From: Stramenopiles sp. TOSAG23-6 | Lineage: Eukaryota > Sar | DNA length: 15,661 nt | Assembly: GCA_900128565.1 (NCBI GenBank) | Contig: LT636108.1 | Location: 1 to 15,661, forward strand | Direction: 5' to 3' | Part shown: one piece after another, positions 1 to 8,456 of the stretch | Layout of the letters: each line of letters begins with the position of its first letter | Position numbering within the stretch: position 1 is the first letter of the stretch | Translations under genes and position numbers: made by a program | Notes under the pieces: model-generated | The model's database searches: none | What the model saw: the letters and a program-made list of their open reading frames with translations, nothing else | Told to the model about the DNA's origin: nothing

Positions 1-216
1 TGCGATGAACTATCTAATACAAATAAAGAAGCACATAAAAAGGCAATGTTGGGTATATTGAGCACACTTCCATGCTTAGAAATGTCGAAAGCTAACTCTA
101 TTCAACACAAACAAGCTTTACGCGGTGTATTGAATCAATTACCATGTAATGAACTATCTAATACAAATAAAGAAGCACATAAAAAGGCAATGCTAGGTGT
201 ATTAGAAACGCTTCAT
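1..216 (+). repeat. 72-nt coding tandem repeats in a 144-nt higher-order unit
   Basis: Three 72-nt units lie at 1-72, 73-144 and 145-216, each coding for 24 residues that begin with Cys-x-Glu-(Leu/Met)-Ser. Units 1 and 3 are much closer to each other than to unit 2; bases 7-48 and 151-192 are identical. The array is therefore of A-B-A' type with a 144-nt period, and it continues out of the window on the left. The third unit ends in His rather than Pro and grades into non-repeat sequence. Confidence 0.85.
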
Positions 217-1491
217 TCTTCTGTGATAAATAATGTAAGTACTCACATGAATAGTTCTACTGACTTGTTAGAAATTACATCAGCTTCATTAGCTGATTTT
301 TATAGGCAAATTGAATCGGCGAATAAGACCATAGAAAAAATCGACCATCGCCAAAATTTAGATGTTGAGGAAACTCAAGGCCAAACCAAGGTCTACATAG
401 AAAAGAATCCCATCAACAATGTACGATTCCCACCCGAGGATGTGTGCAATACATTTGATATTGACACTGCTACTAGAATATGTACTGTAAAGAAAAATAC
501 AGACACCATTATTAGTCAAAATAGCACTTTTTCTGACGTCGATGCTGCGTTCAAGATTGAACAAATCAAGAAATGGCATACAATTGAGCTAGATGAACAG
601 AAAATGTTGTTTCAGAAAGAAAAAGGTAAAGCAGATGGTTACAAGATGTTACTTGCAAAGAAAATGCGTAATATTGCAAGTAACTTGGATTCCTATAAAA
701 TTGGGATGAAGAAACAAAATGAAAGTCATTACCAAAATGTGAAGGAAATGCAAGCTGCGTTCAATGCAAAGATTGCAAATATAGAAAAACAGAAGGCTTA
801 TGATATAAATAGTCTTCAAGAGACGGTTCAGATACTGGAATCGCGCATAAAACAAATACAAGGAGAAATTGAAAGAGACAACCACATGCGTAAACAAGAA
901 TTGTCGTCTTTGAAGCAAATCCATTCTGGAGAAGTAGATGAAGTTCGCAAATGTGCATTACAGGAGCAAAAACAATGTACATTATCCCACAAAGAAGAAA
1001 TGTATAAACTCCAAATCGACCATGATATAGCCCATATAAAAAAAATACAAGGAGAAATTGATAGAGAATTGTCAATTTTGAAGCAAATACATTCTGAAGA
1101 GGTAGATGAAGTTGACAAATGTGGATTACAGGAGCAAAAAAAATGTTCATTATCTCACAAGGAAGAAATATATAGACTCCGAATCGAACACCAGAAAATA
1201 CGAATGAAAAAGAAAATTATGATATTAGAAAAAAGGAAGGAAATATTTAAACTGAAAGAGAAATTATTTGATCAATTTCAGCAGTATAAAAATGAAAAGA
1301 ATGATCAATTTCTTAGTACTAAAAAATATCATATGGAACAGATTGAAGCGACTCGCACAATATTGGAGGCAAAGCACGCAGCAGAGCTAGTTAGTCTACA
1401 ATATAATTTTGAAGAAGCATCATCTGCAGCTTTATCGGCTTCAATACGTCAAGTGCGGCAAGAAATGCGAGTAACAAAAGACCAAAAATAA
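1..1491 (+). CDS. Coiled-coil protein with N-terminal 24-residue repeats (5' partial)
   Basis: The reading frame is open from base 1, so the start lies beyond the left edge; the ATG at 46 is internal to a repeat and is not a credible start. At least 496 residues are present, ending in TAA at 1489-1491. The first 72 residues are three copies of a 24-residue repeat with conserved Cys, Glu, Ser, Asn, His-Lys and a Leu-x-x-Leu-Pro end. A low-complexity linker follows. From about residue 185 to the end the protein is rich in Lys, Glu, Gln and Leu with almost no Pro, which is typical of a long coiled coil. Inside the coil a block of 63 residues is repeated with a 7-residue deletion. No signal peptide, membrane segment or catalytic motif is visible. 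A structural or scaffolding role is likely from composition, but I do not recognise the family. It is convergent with the SCO gene. Confidence 0.75.
   Translation, partial: CDELSNTNKEAHKKAMLGILSTLPCLEMSKANSIQHKQALRGVLNQLPCNELSNTNKEAHKKAMLGVLETLHSSVINNVSTHMNSSTDLLEITSASLADFYRQIESANKTIEKIDHRQNLDVEETQGQTKVYIEKNPINNVRFPPEDVCNTFDIDTATRICTVKKNTDTIISQNSTFSDVDAAFKIEQIKKWHTIELDEQKMLFQKEKGKADGYKMLLAKKMRNIASNLDSYKIGMKKQNESHYQNVKEMQAAFNAKIANIEKQKAYDINSLQETVQILESRIKQIQGEIERDNHMRKQELSSLKQIHSGEVDEVRKCALQEQKQCTLSHKEEMYKLQIDHDIAHIKKIQGEIDRELSILKQIHSEEVDEVDKCGLQEQKKCSLSHKEEIYRLRIEHQKIRMKKKIMILEKRKEIFKLKEKLFDQFQQYKNEKNDQFLSTKKYHMEQIEATRTILEAKHAAELVSLQYNFEEASSAALSASIRQVRQEMRVTKDQK
850..1206 (+). repeat. Internal tandem duplication in the coiled coil (189 nt and 168 nt)
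   Basis: Copy 1 (850-1038) and copy 2 (1039-1206) code for the same block: an IQGEI start, an LKQIHS segment, a QEQK segment and an LSHKEE segment in the same order. Copy 2 lacks 21 nt (7 codons) after the first ten residues, so the frame is kept. The similarity is clear at DNA level as well as in the protein. A seven-codon difference equals one heptad, so the coiled-coil register is preserved. Confidence 0.85.
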
Positions 1492-1495
1492 TCAC

Positions 1496-1549
1496 AAAAT
1501 GTTTCATTGATTGTAAAGATCATCAATACTACATAAAATGAAACATTTT
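1496..1549. repeat. Inverted repeat, 13-bp perfect arms, between convergent genes
   Basis: Left arm AAAATGTTTCATT (1496-1508) is the exact reverse complement of 1537-1549. The loop is 28 nt and can form a smaller alternative stem (ATTGAT at 1506-1511 with ATCAAT at 1522-1527). It begins 5 nt after the stop of the coiled-coil gene, so it would lie in that gene's 3' UTR, in the 136-bp spacer before the end of the SCO gene. Possible roles are RNA 3'-end structure or transcription stop; neither is shown by the sequence. Confidence 0.7.
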
Positions 1550-1623
1550 CGGCTATGTGTCAAAAGAAATAGAACACTGTTCCACAAAATTCTATTGAGT
1601 ACATAAGAATCATGATGAAATAG

Positions 1624-1629
1624 TTTATT
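1624..1629 (-). promoter_or_regulatory. AATAAA polyadenylation signal of the SCO gene, overlapping its stop
   Basis: On the minus strand the gene ends TAA TAA A: the AATAAA hexamer overlaps the TAA stop at 1630-1628. This is a canonical signal, though its position implies a very short 3' UTR. The rest of the 1492-1627 spacer holds only the inverted repeat and AT-rich sequence. Confidence 0.45.
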
Positions 1630-2569
1630 ATACATTTGTAATTTTTGCAATTTTGTTCTCTTTGTACTCATTTACACTAGTTTCAATACGAGACACTATT
1701 TCATTGACATCAGCAAGTTGTGTATAGAAATCAATAAAGTTTCCATCTGGATCTACCAAATACATAACTATTGAGTGATCTACCAAATAATCTGTATCTT
1801 CATCATCGAGATTATTTGTGTCGCTAAAATATACTCTATACCAACGGGCAGCTGCTGCTACCTGTTTTGGTGTACCGGTTAGAAAATCGAACTTCGGATG
1901 GTAATCCTGTTTGTAGTTTTTCAATTGAGCTATGCTATCTCTTTTCGGGTCCACAGATATAAAAACAGGTTTAATTACCGCATCAACTTTAGGATTTGCA
2001 TCTATTCTGTCAATAGCGGCTCCCATTTTCACAAGTTCGGACGGACAAATATCGGGACAGAAGGTGAAACCAAAATATAGAAGCATCCACTCACCACGTT
2101 TTTTGTATGTTTCATCACTTATAGGAGTTCCATCATGATGAAATAAGTTGAAAGGACCACCAAGAGAAGGCTTACCCACTGTCCGTACTTTAGACATTAC
2201 TTGAGTTTGGCGTCTTTCCTTCTCTTTCATGTAGTATGCTACAATACCTGCACCAGTCAATATAGAAACCCCAAAGCCAGCCCAAGTAATAGGTCCTCGA
2301 TCCTTTCCTGCACCCAATCGACGACTGGCGTTGGGAGGAGTAAAGCTCTGTGTTTTTGTCTTTGAAGAACAAAATCGGGAACTATTCAACATATAATATA
2401 TACGCTTATGGTAGCGTCGAAGCATCATAGTCTCTGGATTACTTCTTCTACGTAATTCAATATGTGTTCTGTAATTCAGATAAAATACTTGTGTGTACCT
2501 TCCCAGGTGACACGAGTCAAAATATTTTTGAACAAACCTGCTTTTTCTAACAAAATTAATAGCTCGCAT
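1628..2569 (-). CDS. SCO1: SCO1/SCO2-like mitochondrial copper chaperone
   Basis: A 313-residue protein of the SCO family, which delivers copper to the CuA site of cytochrome c oxidase subunit II at the mitochondrial inner membrane. The copper ligands are present: FCPDIC (C171 and C175) and the distal histidine in VDHSIVMY (H265), all in a thioredoxin-like fold. One membrane helix spans about residues 94-113 and is followed by a basic KEKERR stretch. The N-terminus is rich in Arg and Lys and nearly free of acidic residues for 37 residues, as expected of a mitochondrial presequence. The ATG at 2569 is the first in frame after the stop at 2614-2612. Met48 or Met49 (2428, 2425) could be the real start and would still leave a basic presequence. 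It is divergent from the Sec7 gene. The symbol denotes the family; SCO1 and SCO2 cannot be told apart here. Confidence 0.93.
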   Translation of the reverse strand: MRAINFVRKSRFVQKYFDSCHLGRYTQVFYLNYRTHIELRRRSNPETMMLRRYHKRIYYMLNSSRFCSSKTKTQSFTPPNASRRLGAGKDRGPITWAGFGVSILTGAGIVAYYMKEKERRQTQVMSKVRTVGKPSLGGPFNLFHHDGTPISDETYKKRGEWMLLYFGFTFCPDICPSELVKMGAAIDRIDANPKVDAVIKPVFISVDPKRDSIAQLKNYKQDYHPKFDFLTGTPKQVAAAARWYRVYFSDTNNLDDEDTDYLVDHSIVMYLVDPDGNFIDFYTQLADVNEIVSRIETSVNEYKENKIAKITNV

Positions 2570-2747
2570 CTCAGATCTGATGATGATCGAGATCTCGATA
2601 GTGAGTTCCTCTTAAAAAGTTCAAAACAAATCCACATCATAATCTCTGGGTTTTCTTCACCAAAGGATCCATTCATTTTGTGGTATAACTAATTTTGTTT
2701 CAGTTTGGTACATTACTTTATTAAAATCAATTGATCTATTTTGAGTG
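2570..2747. promoter_or_regulatory. Divergent intergenic region (shared promoter) of SCO and Sec7 genes
   Basis: Only 178 bp separate the outermost SCO start from the ATG of the Sec7 gene, so both promoters must lie here or reach into the SCO 5' region. The half near SCO contains two palindromes (annotated separately). The half near Sec7 is AT-rich. A TCATTTT at 2673-2679 fits a TCAYTYY initiator-like pattern on the Sec7 strand 69 bp before its ATG, but such a short match can arise by chance. Confidence 0.55.
2571..2599. promoter_or_regulatory. Two perfect palindromes centred on AGATCT
   Basis: TCAGATCTGA (2571-2580) and ATCGAGATCTCGAT (2586-2599) are both perfect palindromes with an AGATCT core, with centres 17 bp apart. 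They sit directly upstream of the longest SCO reading frame and inside the divergent promoter region, where dyad sites for a dimeric transcription factor would be plausible. No known factor is assigned. Confidence 0.4.
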
Positions 2748-5700
2748 ATGGAGAATCTTATCATTCGATCACTTGAGAAAATACGCAAGGCGAGTAGACG
2801 AAGTGAGAAGGATCTCCGCCAGGCTTGTGACAATGTATTACAAGGTCTCAAATCTGCAAAGGCTGAAGGTGTTGCAGAGCACCAACCTGGTGCCGGTGCG
2901 GCTGATAAATATTTTCTTCCTTTCAAATTAGCGTGTGCTTCAACTCTTACAAAAGTTCAGGGTGCATCTTTAGACTGCATAGAAAAGCAAATTGCTCATG
3001 GCTATTTACGCGGTAGTGCTCCAGTCGCAGTAGTCGATGAAAATGGAGACGTCATTGACGGTGAAACACAGACATTAATGGACGTCGTTATACAGACAAT
3101 TTGTAAATGTAAAGATGCAACAAATAGTGATAATGTTCAGTTACAAGTGATAAAGGGTTTACTCACTGCAGTGTCATCTTCAACTTGTGAGGTCCATTCT
3201 AAAAGTCTTGTGATGGCTGTTCAGGCTTGTTATCACATTTATCTAATTACTCGTAACGAAGTAAATCGAACTACCGCAAAAGCGTGTCTCACACAAATGC
3301 TTCATGTAGTTTTTCGAAAGATGGAATTAGAACATGGAGCAATTGAAAATGAAAGAATGCGAAACCTCATAGAGTCGTCGGCAGAGCTTAAAACTCCACA
3401 AAAACCAGGTATGGCTGTAAATGGAAAACCTAAAGGATATCTTGGTATTAATGACACAGACTATGGAAAACCTACAATTAATGGACTGTCAGTTTCCGCA
3501 GTTACTGATTTACCCATATATCCAGCTGTTGCTGAAATGCTCGGAATAGATGTTTCGTGTTTTTCAAAATCTAGTGAGCCTGATGATGACAATGATATAG
3601 CTTTATTGAACAAACTGGAATTCAGATCATTATTACATCAAGATGCATTCTTCATATTTCGTGCTCTTTGTAAATTAGCAATGAAAACATCAAATGATAA
3701 TAATAATAATAGAGATGAATGGGGTCTAAAAAGTAAACTTCTCTCTTTAGAACTTATTTTTTCTGTCTTGGATCAAGCAGGTCCAGCATTTAGAGGATCA
3801 AAGATATTTCTGGCACAAATTCGTACACAACTTTGCCGTGCTCTCATACAAAATTGTCTTTCTAATCAACACGAAATCGTGTGTATTTCATTACGCATTT
3901 TTATGGTTCTAGTCAATCGATTCAAAGATCATGTGGTTGAACAAGTAGAAATTTTCATAAATCAGATTTTTTTACGAATTATTGAATCTTCAAACTCGTC
4001 CTTTGAACATAAAATTCTCGTATTGGATGTTTTTTATAGAATTTGTCAAGATGCAAATGTTGTCGTAGAATTATTTCTTAATTATGATGATACACATGAA
4101 TCTGGAAGTGAATTTAGTAATTTACCTCAGATGCAAGGATTGTTTGAACGAATCGTACACGCACTGGAAAGAGTAGCACAGGGAGTGAGTATGTCATCTG
4201 ATGGTAGTATGGTATCCAATAAAGATAGTAAAAGTAGTATTGCTCAAGATTTAAAATTGCGAAAAGTGGCATTAGCTTCACTTGTTGGAATTTTAGATTC
4301 TCTTATAAAATTCACTGATGAGAATGATAGATCTGATAGTATTTCTCGTTCAGGTACAATGTATAGTGATGGTAGTAATAATCAACGAGATGCTACTACT
4401 AGTGATATTGATCCGAATACCCCAAATCGACCAAATAATCCAAATGCAGCTCCTGCTGATGGAGAATGGGAAGAAGATGCAAAAGAGACGGATAGTGAAG
4501 ATAATGAAAATGCTGTTTCCACTCCATTTGATAAAAAACGTTCATTACAAAGAGATTTAGAAACAGCATTCCTGAAATTTAAAATGAAACCTAAAAACGG
4601 AATTGAATATCTAATCTCAAAGAAACACTTAAAACGAGATCCCGTAGATGTTGCTTCTTTTCTCCGTCGTTACCCTGATGAATTAGATAAAACACAATGT
4701 GGTGATTACCTTGGAAATGAAAAACCATTTAATATCAAAGTGTTATACGCGTACATTGATTCCATGGATTTTACTAGAATGGAATTTGATAATGCCATCC
4801 GGTTTTTTCTTTCAGGTTTTCGTTTACCAGGAGAAGCTCAAAAAATCGATCGAATAATGGAAAAATTTGCTGAGAGATTTCATCGTTGTAATAAGGATTT
4901 GGATTGTACTCCGGGTAGATGGGAGTCTGCGGACACAGCATTTGTATTAGGGTATTCTATTATTATGCTTAATACTGATCTACATAATCCAAATATAAAA
5001 CCAGAGAAGAAAATGTCACTCCCACAATTTGTAAATCAATGCAAAGAAATTGATGGTGGTAATGATATTGAATATGATTATTTAGCTGGTGTATACTCTC
5101 GTATAAAAGAAAATGCAATTTCTCTAAAAGAGGATGATGATTTACGTGATGCTGTGAAACCCTCTGGAGGTATCTTCTTTGATGAAAGTAGATTTCGTGC
5201 AAAAATGTTTAATAAGGAAAGAGATACGATATTAGGTGGCGCGGAAGCAATGCTTACTCAATTTCAAGGTAAGAAAACACAAAAACGTATTTTTCGATCA
5301 GCCGCGGCGTTTGGTAATGCACATATCAAACCAATGTTTAATTGTGCATGGGAACCAATGCTTGCTGTGTTTAGTGTCATGCTTGCAACGACTGATAATC
5401 AATCTATTGTGGAATTATGTTTGAGAGGTGTTCGTCATTCTATTCATATTGCTGCTGTTGAATCATTGGAAACACCATTGATGACTTTTGTTGCATGTTT
5501 AGTCAAATTTACTGGGCTTCAAGAACCTTTTGCACATAAAGGTAATAAAGAGATTGAATGTATGAAAGCTCTAGTTGCTGTTGCATTAAGTGATGGTAAT
5601 TACCTTGGTGCTGTGTGGGATAGTGTACTTGCAGCTATATCTCAAGTATCTAGACTACATTTCGCTGCATCCGGTGTAAAATCTATAGCATTTGCACAAA

Positions 5701-8120
5701 ATCAACAAAAGAAAGAAAATCAAAATGGAGGTTTTAGTGGTGGTGTTATCAGTATTATGTCTGGTATGGTAAATCTCAATCAACCAACTGATGAAGAATT
5801 AAAACGTACTAAAGCTGAAGAAATGCGATCTGTTGCTCAATTTGTCATGGATCGAATTGATGTTCGTTCCATTGATCGTATTTTTACATCAAGTCCAAGA
5901 ATATCTGCTAAAGCTATTCATTTTTTTGTTGCAGCTTTGTGTAAAGTATCATTGAAAGAACTTAATGATGCTCGTAATGTATCTGGATTTTCCAAGTCTG
6001 ATCAACTAGATGATACTCAAAGTCAACCTCGAATATTTTCATTACAAAAAGTTGTTGAAGTTGCTGACTTTAATATCAGTTGTAGAGGGCGTATTACATG
6101 GGCTAAAATTTGGCATGAATTATCAGGTTATTTCACTTCTGTTGGATGTCACAAAGAACCTTCCATAGCCATGTATGCTATAGATAGTCTTAAACAATTA
6201 TCTATGAAATTTTTGGAAAAAGAAGAATTGGAAGGATTTCAATTTCAAAAACAATTTTTACGTCCTTTTGAAACAATTGTTCGAAAAAGTAAAAATCCTG
6301 CTACAAAGGAACTCATTTTATGCGTAGTTCAGCATATTGTACTTGCTCGTGTTGATATGTTAAAATCTGGTTGGTCACAAATATTTTCTGTATTAAAAGT
6401 TGCTGGAAATGAAAACAATGCTGAATTAGTTCAATTAGGTTTTTCAATTCTTGATCGAATCACAAAAGATCATTTTGCTTTAGCTGCAGAACATGATTTT
6501 GTCGGACTTACAAAATGTCTTCTTCGTTATTCATGTAGTATATCTGTAAATATTAGTTTAAGTGCATTAGCTCATGTAAGAAACTGTATTTCAAATTTAG
6601 CAGATGGTGCCGTCCCAATTCGTGATTGTACAGATGATGAATTAAAACAAATAGAAAAAAATGAAAGAATCACATTTAGTAATATACCTCGTCATACAGA
6701 GCTATGGTGGCCTATGCTCACCGGTCTTGCACAACTTGTGACGGAGCCACGTATAGAAGTCCGCATGAGAGCCGTACAATCGTTATTTGGTAGTCTTAAT
6801 ACAGTAGGAAAACAATTTTCTGAAGATTTATGGCAGGTTATTTTTCAACAAATTTTATTTCGTATTTTTGATGACGTTGATGTCATGGCCCGCGAACAAT
6901 TAACAAAAGGTCGCCCAGATGAACATTCGTGGATGCAAACAACTTGTATGGCTGCTTTAGGTGCACTTATTGATTTATTTTCCATATATTTTGATATTTT
7001 GAAGTTTTTACTCCCTGGTATGATGCAGTTATTACGTAACTGTATTGATCAAGAAATCCAAGATCTTGCTTGTATTGGTATTGTTTGTTTAAAACAATTA
7101 TTTATTCTCGTTGGTTCTCGACTTGATGATGAAATGTGGGATGAATGTTGTAAATTCTTTGTCTTACTCAATCAGGATACGATGCCATCTGTACTTATTG
7201 AAGCAAAACAAGCGATGGAATTACCAGTTAGTGATAGTCCACCTACACCACCGCCACGTCCAACTAAGACGCCATCTATGAATAATACACCAGAAGAAGA
7301 TGTAGATGCAGCAAAAGTACCTGAAACAAATGAGTTTCCAAAAGAAAATATGAATGAACAAAATGTAGTCTCGGAAACTGAAAATACTACAAGCAAGAAA
7401 CTTTTATGGATGCAGACAAGATTGAAAAATGGGTTTTTACCATTTAATGAACAAAAAGTCTTTTCACAGTGTAAGATTCAACTAGAAATGTTACCTGCTA
7501 TTGGAGAAATTATTAAAGTTTGTTTTCCAACATTACGTGCTCGTCATTTGAAAAAATTAATAGGTTGTTTAAAACATGCATATGCTGTTGCCGCTGTTTT
7601 TAATTCATCAAAAGAGTATAGAGTTGCTATGGCTAATGCAGGATTTATGCGACATCTTAATCTTAAACGTCTTCCTAATTTATTACGTCAAGAAACTGTA
7701 TCACTCGTACAGTTATTACGTGTGTTGTTTCGTGTGTATAAAGAAGTTGACTCGGAAGATTTCGTGTTCTCTGATGAGTGGAAGGAGAGACAAACTCTTG
7801 TATCAGAACAAATTAAAGAAATCAGTATTTCTGTTATATCGAGATATATCAAATTAGATACTCAAGTCAATTTGTCTGGGGCAATTGCATCACCAACTGA
7901 TATAGAAGAAGGTCGAATGATGATTAATGTCACACCACTTCTTGTACAAATTCTTACAGGATTTTTACGCGTTCGTGATGAACAATTTATTGAACATATT
8001 GACTGGTTGTATCCAATACTAGGTGAACTTGTTCAGTGTAGTAGTCGAGATCTTCGATGCGTATTGAAAGAAATATTGGTCAACAGAGTTGGTCCACTTG
8101 TGTGTAAGAAGAAAATGTGA
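2748..8120 (+). CDS. BIG/Sec7-type ARF guanine nucleotide exchange factor
   Basis: A single-exon gene for a 1790-residue protein, close to the size of animal BIG1/BIG2 and a little shorter than yeast Sec7. These proteins activate ARF GTPases on trans-Golgi and endosomal membranes for vesicle coat recruitment. In order: DCB region (about 1-200), HUS region with an NYDD box at 445-448 (the family has N-Y/V-D-C here), an acidic linker, and the Sec7 domain (about 592-795) with the GDP-displacing glutamate finger E696 in RLPGEAQ. HDS helical repeats follow, then a proline-rich stretch near 1495-1510, then a C-terminal HDS region. Y736, S737, D744 and M756 match the residues linked to brefeldin A sensitivity, M756 after allowing a two-residue insertion. 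The start is the ATG at 2748; a GTG just before it is not used. The stop is TGA. It is transcribed divergently from SCO and followed by the WD40/IQ gene in the same direction. Confidence 0.95.
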   Translation: MENLIIRSLEKIRKASRRSEKDLRQACDNVLQGLKSAKAEGVAEHQPGAGAADKYFLPFKLACASTLTKVQGASLDCIEKQIAHGYLRGSAPVAVVDENGDVIDGETQTLMDVVIQTICKCKDATNSDNVQLQVIKGLLTAVSSSTCEVHSKSLVMAVQACYHIYLITRNEVNRTTAKACLTQMLHVVFRKMELEHGAIENERMRNLIESSAELKTPQKPGMAVNGKPKGYLGINDTDYGKPTINGLSVSAVTDLPIYPAVAEMLGIDVSCFSKSSEPDDDNDIALLNKLEFRSLLHQDAFFIFRALCKLAMKTSNDNNNNRDEWGLKSKLLSLELIFSVLDQAGPAFRGSKIFLAQIRTQLCRALIQNCLSNQHEIVCISLRIFMVLVNRFKDHVVEQVEIFINQIFLRIIESSNSSFEHKILVLDVFYRICQDANVVVELFLNYDDTHESGSEFSNLPQMQGLFERIVHALERVAQGVSMSSDGSMVSNKDSKSSIAQDLKLRKVALASLVGILDSLIKFTDENDRSDSISRSGTMYSDGSNNQRDATTSDIDPNTPNRPNNPNAAPADGEWEEDAKETDSEDNENAVSTPFDKKRSLQRDLETAFLKFKMKPKNGIEYLISKKHLKRDPVDVASFLRRYPDELDKTQCGDYLGNEKPFNIKVLYAYIDSMDFTRMEFDNAIRFFLSGFRLPGEAQKIDRIMEKFAERFHRCNKDLDCTPGRWESADTAFVLGYSIIMLNTDLHNPNIKPEKKMSLPQFVNQCKEIDGGNDIEYDYLAGVYSRIKENAISLKEDDDLRDAVKPSGGIFFDESRFRAKMFNKERDTILGGAEAMLTQFQGKKTQKRIFRSAAAFGNAHIKPMFNCAWEPMLAVFSVMLATTDNQSIVELCLRGVRHSIHIAAVESLETPLMTFVACLVKFTGLQEPFAHKGNKEIECMKALVAVALSDGNYLGAVWDSVLAAISQVSRLHFAASGVKSIAFAQNQQKKENQNGGFSGGVISIMSGMVNLNQPTDEELKRTKAEEMRSVAQFVMDRIDVRSIDRIFTSSPRISAKAIHFFVAALCKVSLKELNDARNVSGFSKSDQLDDTQSQPRIFSLQKVVEVADFNISCRGRITWAKIWHELSGYFTSVGCHKEPSIAMYAIDSLKQLSMKFLEKEELEGFQFQKQFLRPFETIVRKSKNPATKELILCVVQHIVLARVDMLKSGWSQIFSVLKVAGNENNAELVQLGFSILDRITKDHFALAAEHDFVGLTKCLLRYSCSISVNISLSALAHVRNCISNLADGAVPIRDCTDDELKQIEKNERITFSNIPRHTELWWPMLTGLAQLVTEPRIEVRMRAVQSLFGSLNTVGKQFSEDLWQVIFQQILFRIFDDVDVMAREQLTKGRPDEHSWMQTTCMAALGALIDLFSIYFDILKFLLPGMMQLLRNCIDQEIQDLACIGIVCLKQLFILVGSRLDDEMWDECCKFFVLLNQDTMPSVLIEAKQAMELPVSDSPPTPPPRPTKTPSMNNTPEEDVDAAKVPETNEFPKENMNEQNVVSETENTTSKKLLWMQTRLKNGFLPFNEQKVFSQCKIQLEMLPAIGEIIKVCFPTLRARHLKKLIGCLKHAYAVAAVFNSSKEYRVAMANAGFMRHLNLKRLPNLLRQETVSLVQLLRVLFRVYKEVDSEDFVFSDEWKERQTLVSEQIKEISISVISRYIKLDTQVNLSGAIASPTDIEEGRMMINVTPLLVQILTGFLRVRDEQFIEHIDWLYPILGELVQCSSRDLRCVLKEILVNRVGPLVCKKKM

Positions 8121-8456
8121 TTATTTCAAATTTATATGATTGATAAACAGTTTCAACATTAAAAAAAAATATTGTTTCCTTACTTTTTTATTCCATACGA
8201 TTTTTCCGGATCCACACAATTATAGCGAAGTGATGTTTGACCACTTCTTGCGAACGAATTTCGTGTTTTTCGTTTTACTTCAGCTCAAGTCGCATATATA
8301 CTGTCAAATATATCATATCCCCCTCGTCCTCTTAAGTTCTTACCAAAATTACCGGCAATTGCACTACAAGTACTATAGGCATTTAGTATGATATATTCGC
8401 ATGACACATCAGTGTCTATGCTACGATAGTAATAATAGTATATTGATCATTCCCCA
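8121..8456 (+). promoter_or_regulatory. Intergenic spacer: 3' end of Sec7 gene and promoter of WD40/IQ gene
   Basis: These 336 bp have no credible gene. ATTAAA at 8158-8163, 38 nt after the Sec7 stop, is a common variant polyadenylation signal. Further on are two small inverted repeats: GAAGTG (8227-8232) with CACTTC (8242-8247), and GACAC (8403-8407) with GTGTC (8412-8416) around a 4-nt loop. The second is 40 nt before the start codon and would lie in a 5' UTR if transcription begins upstream of it. No convincing TATA box is seen. Confidence 0.5.

Noticed and set aside
2745-2747. GTG as start codon of the Sec7 gene
   Set aside because: An ATG follows immediately at 2748 and the family N-terminus fits from there; GTG starts are not expected in a nuclear eukaryotic gene.
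4318-4560. Open frames overlapping the Sec7 and WD40/IQ genes in other frames, for example 4318-4560 and 12005-12397
   Set aside because: They have low-complexity or frame-shifted composition, no recognisable domain, and lie wholly inside well-supported genes.
8226-8266. ACGAATTTCGT near 8253 as a relic of the intron element core
   Set aside because: Only a short imperfect match to part of the core, without the CTAAC motif or CATG ends; chance is sufficient in AT-rich DNA.
8447-8453. TCATTCC resembling an oomycete-type initiator (TCAYTYY)
   Set aside because: It is only three bases before the ATG, which would leave almost no 5' UTR; a 7-nt degenerate match is too weak to call.
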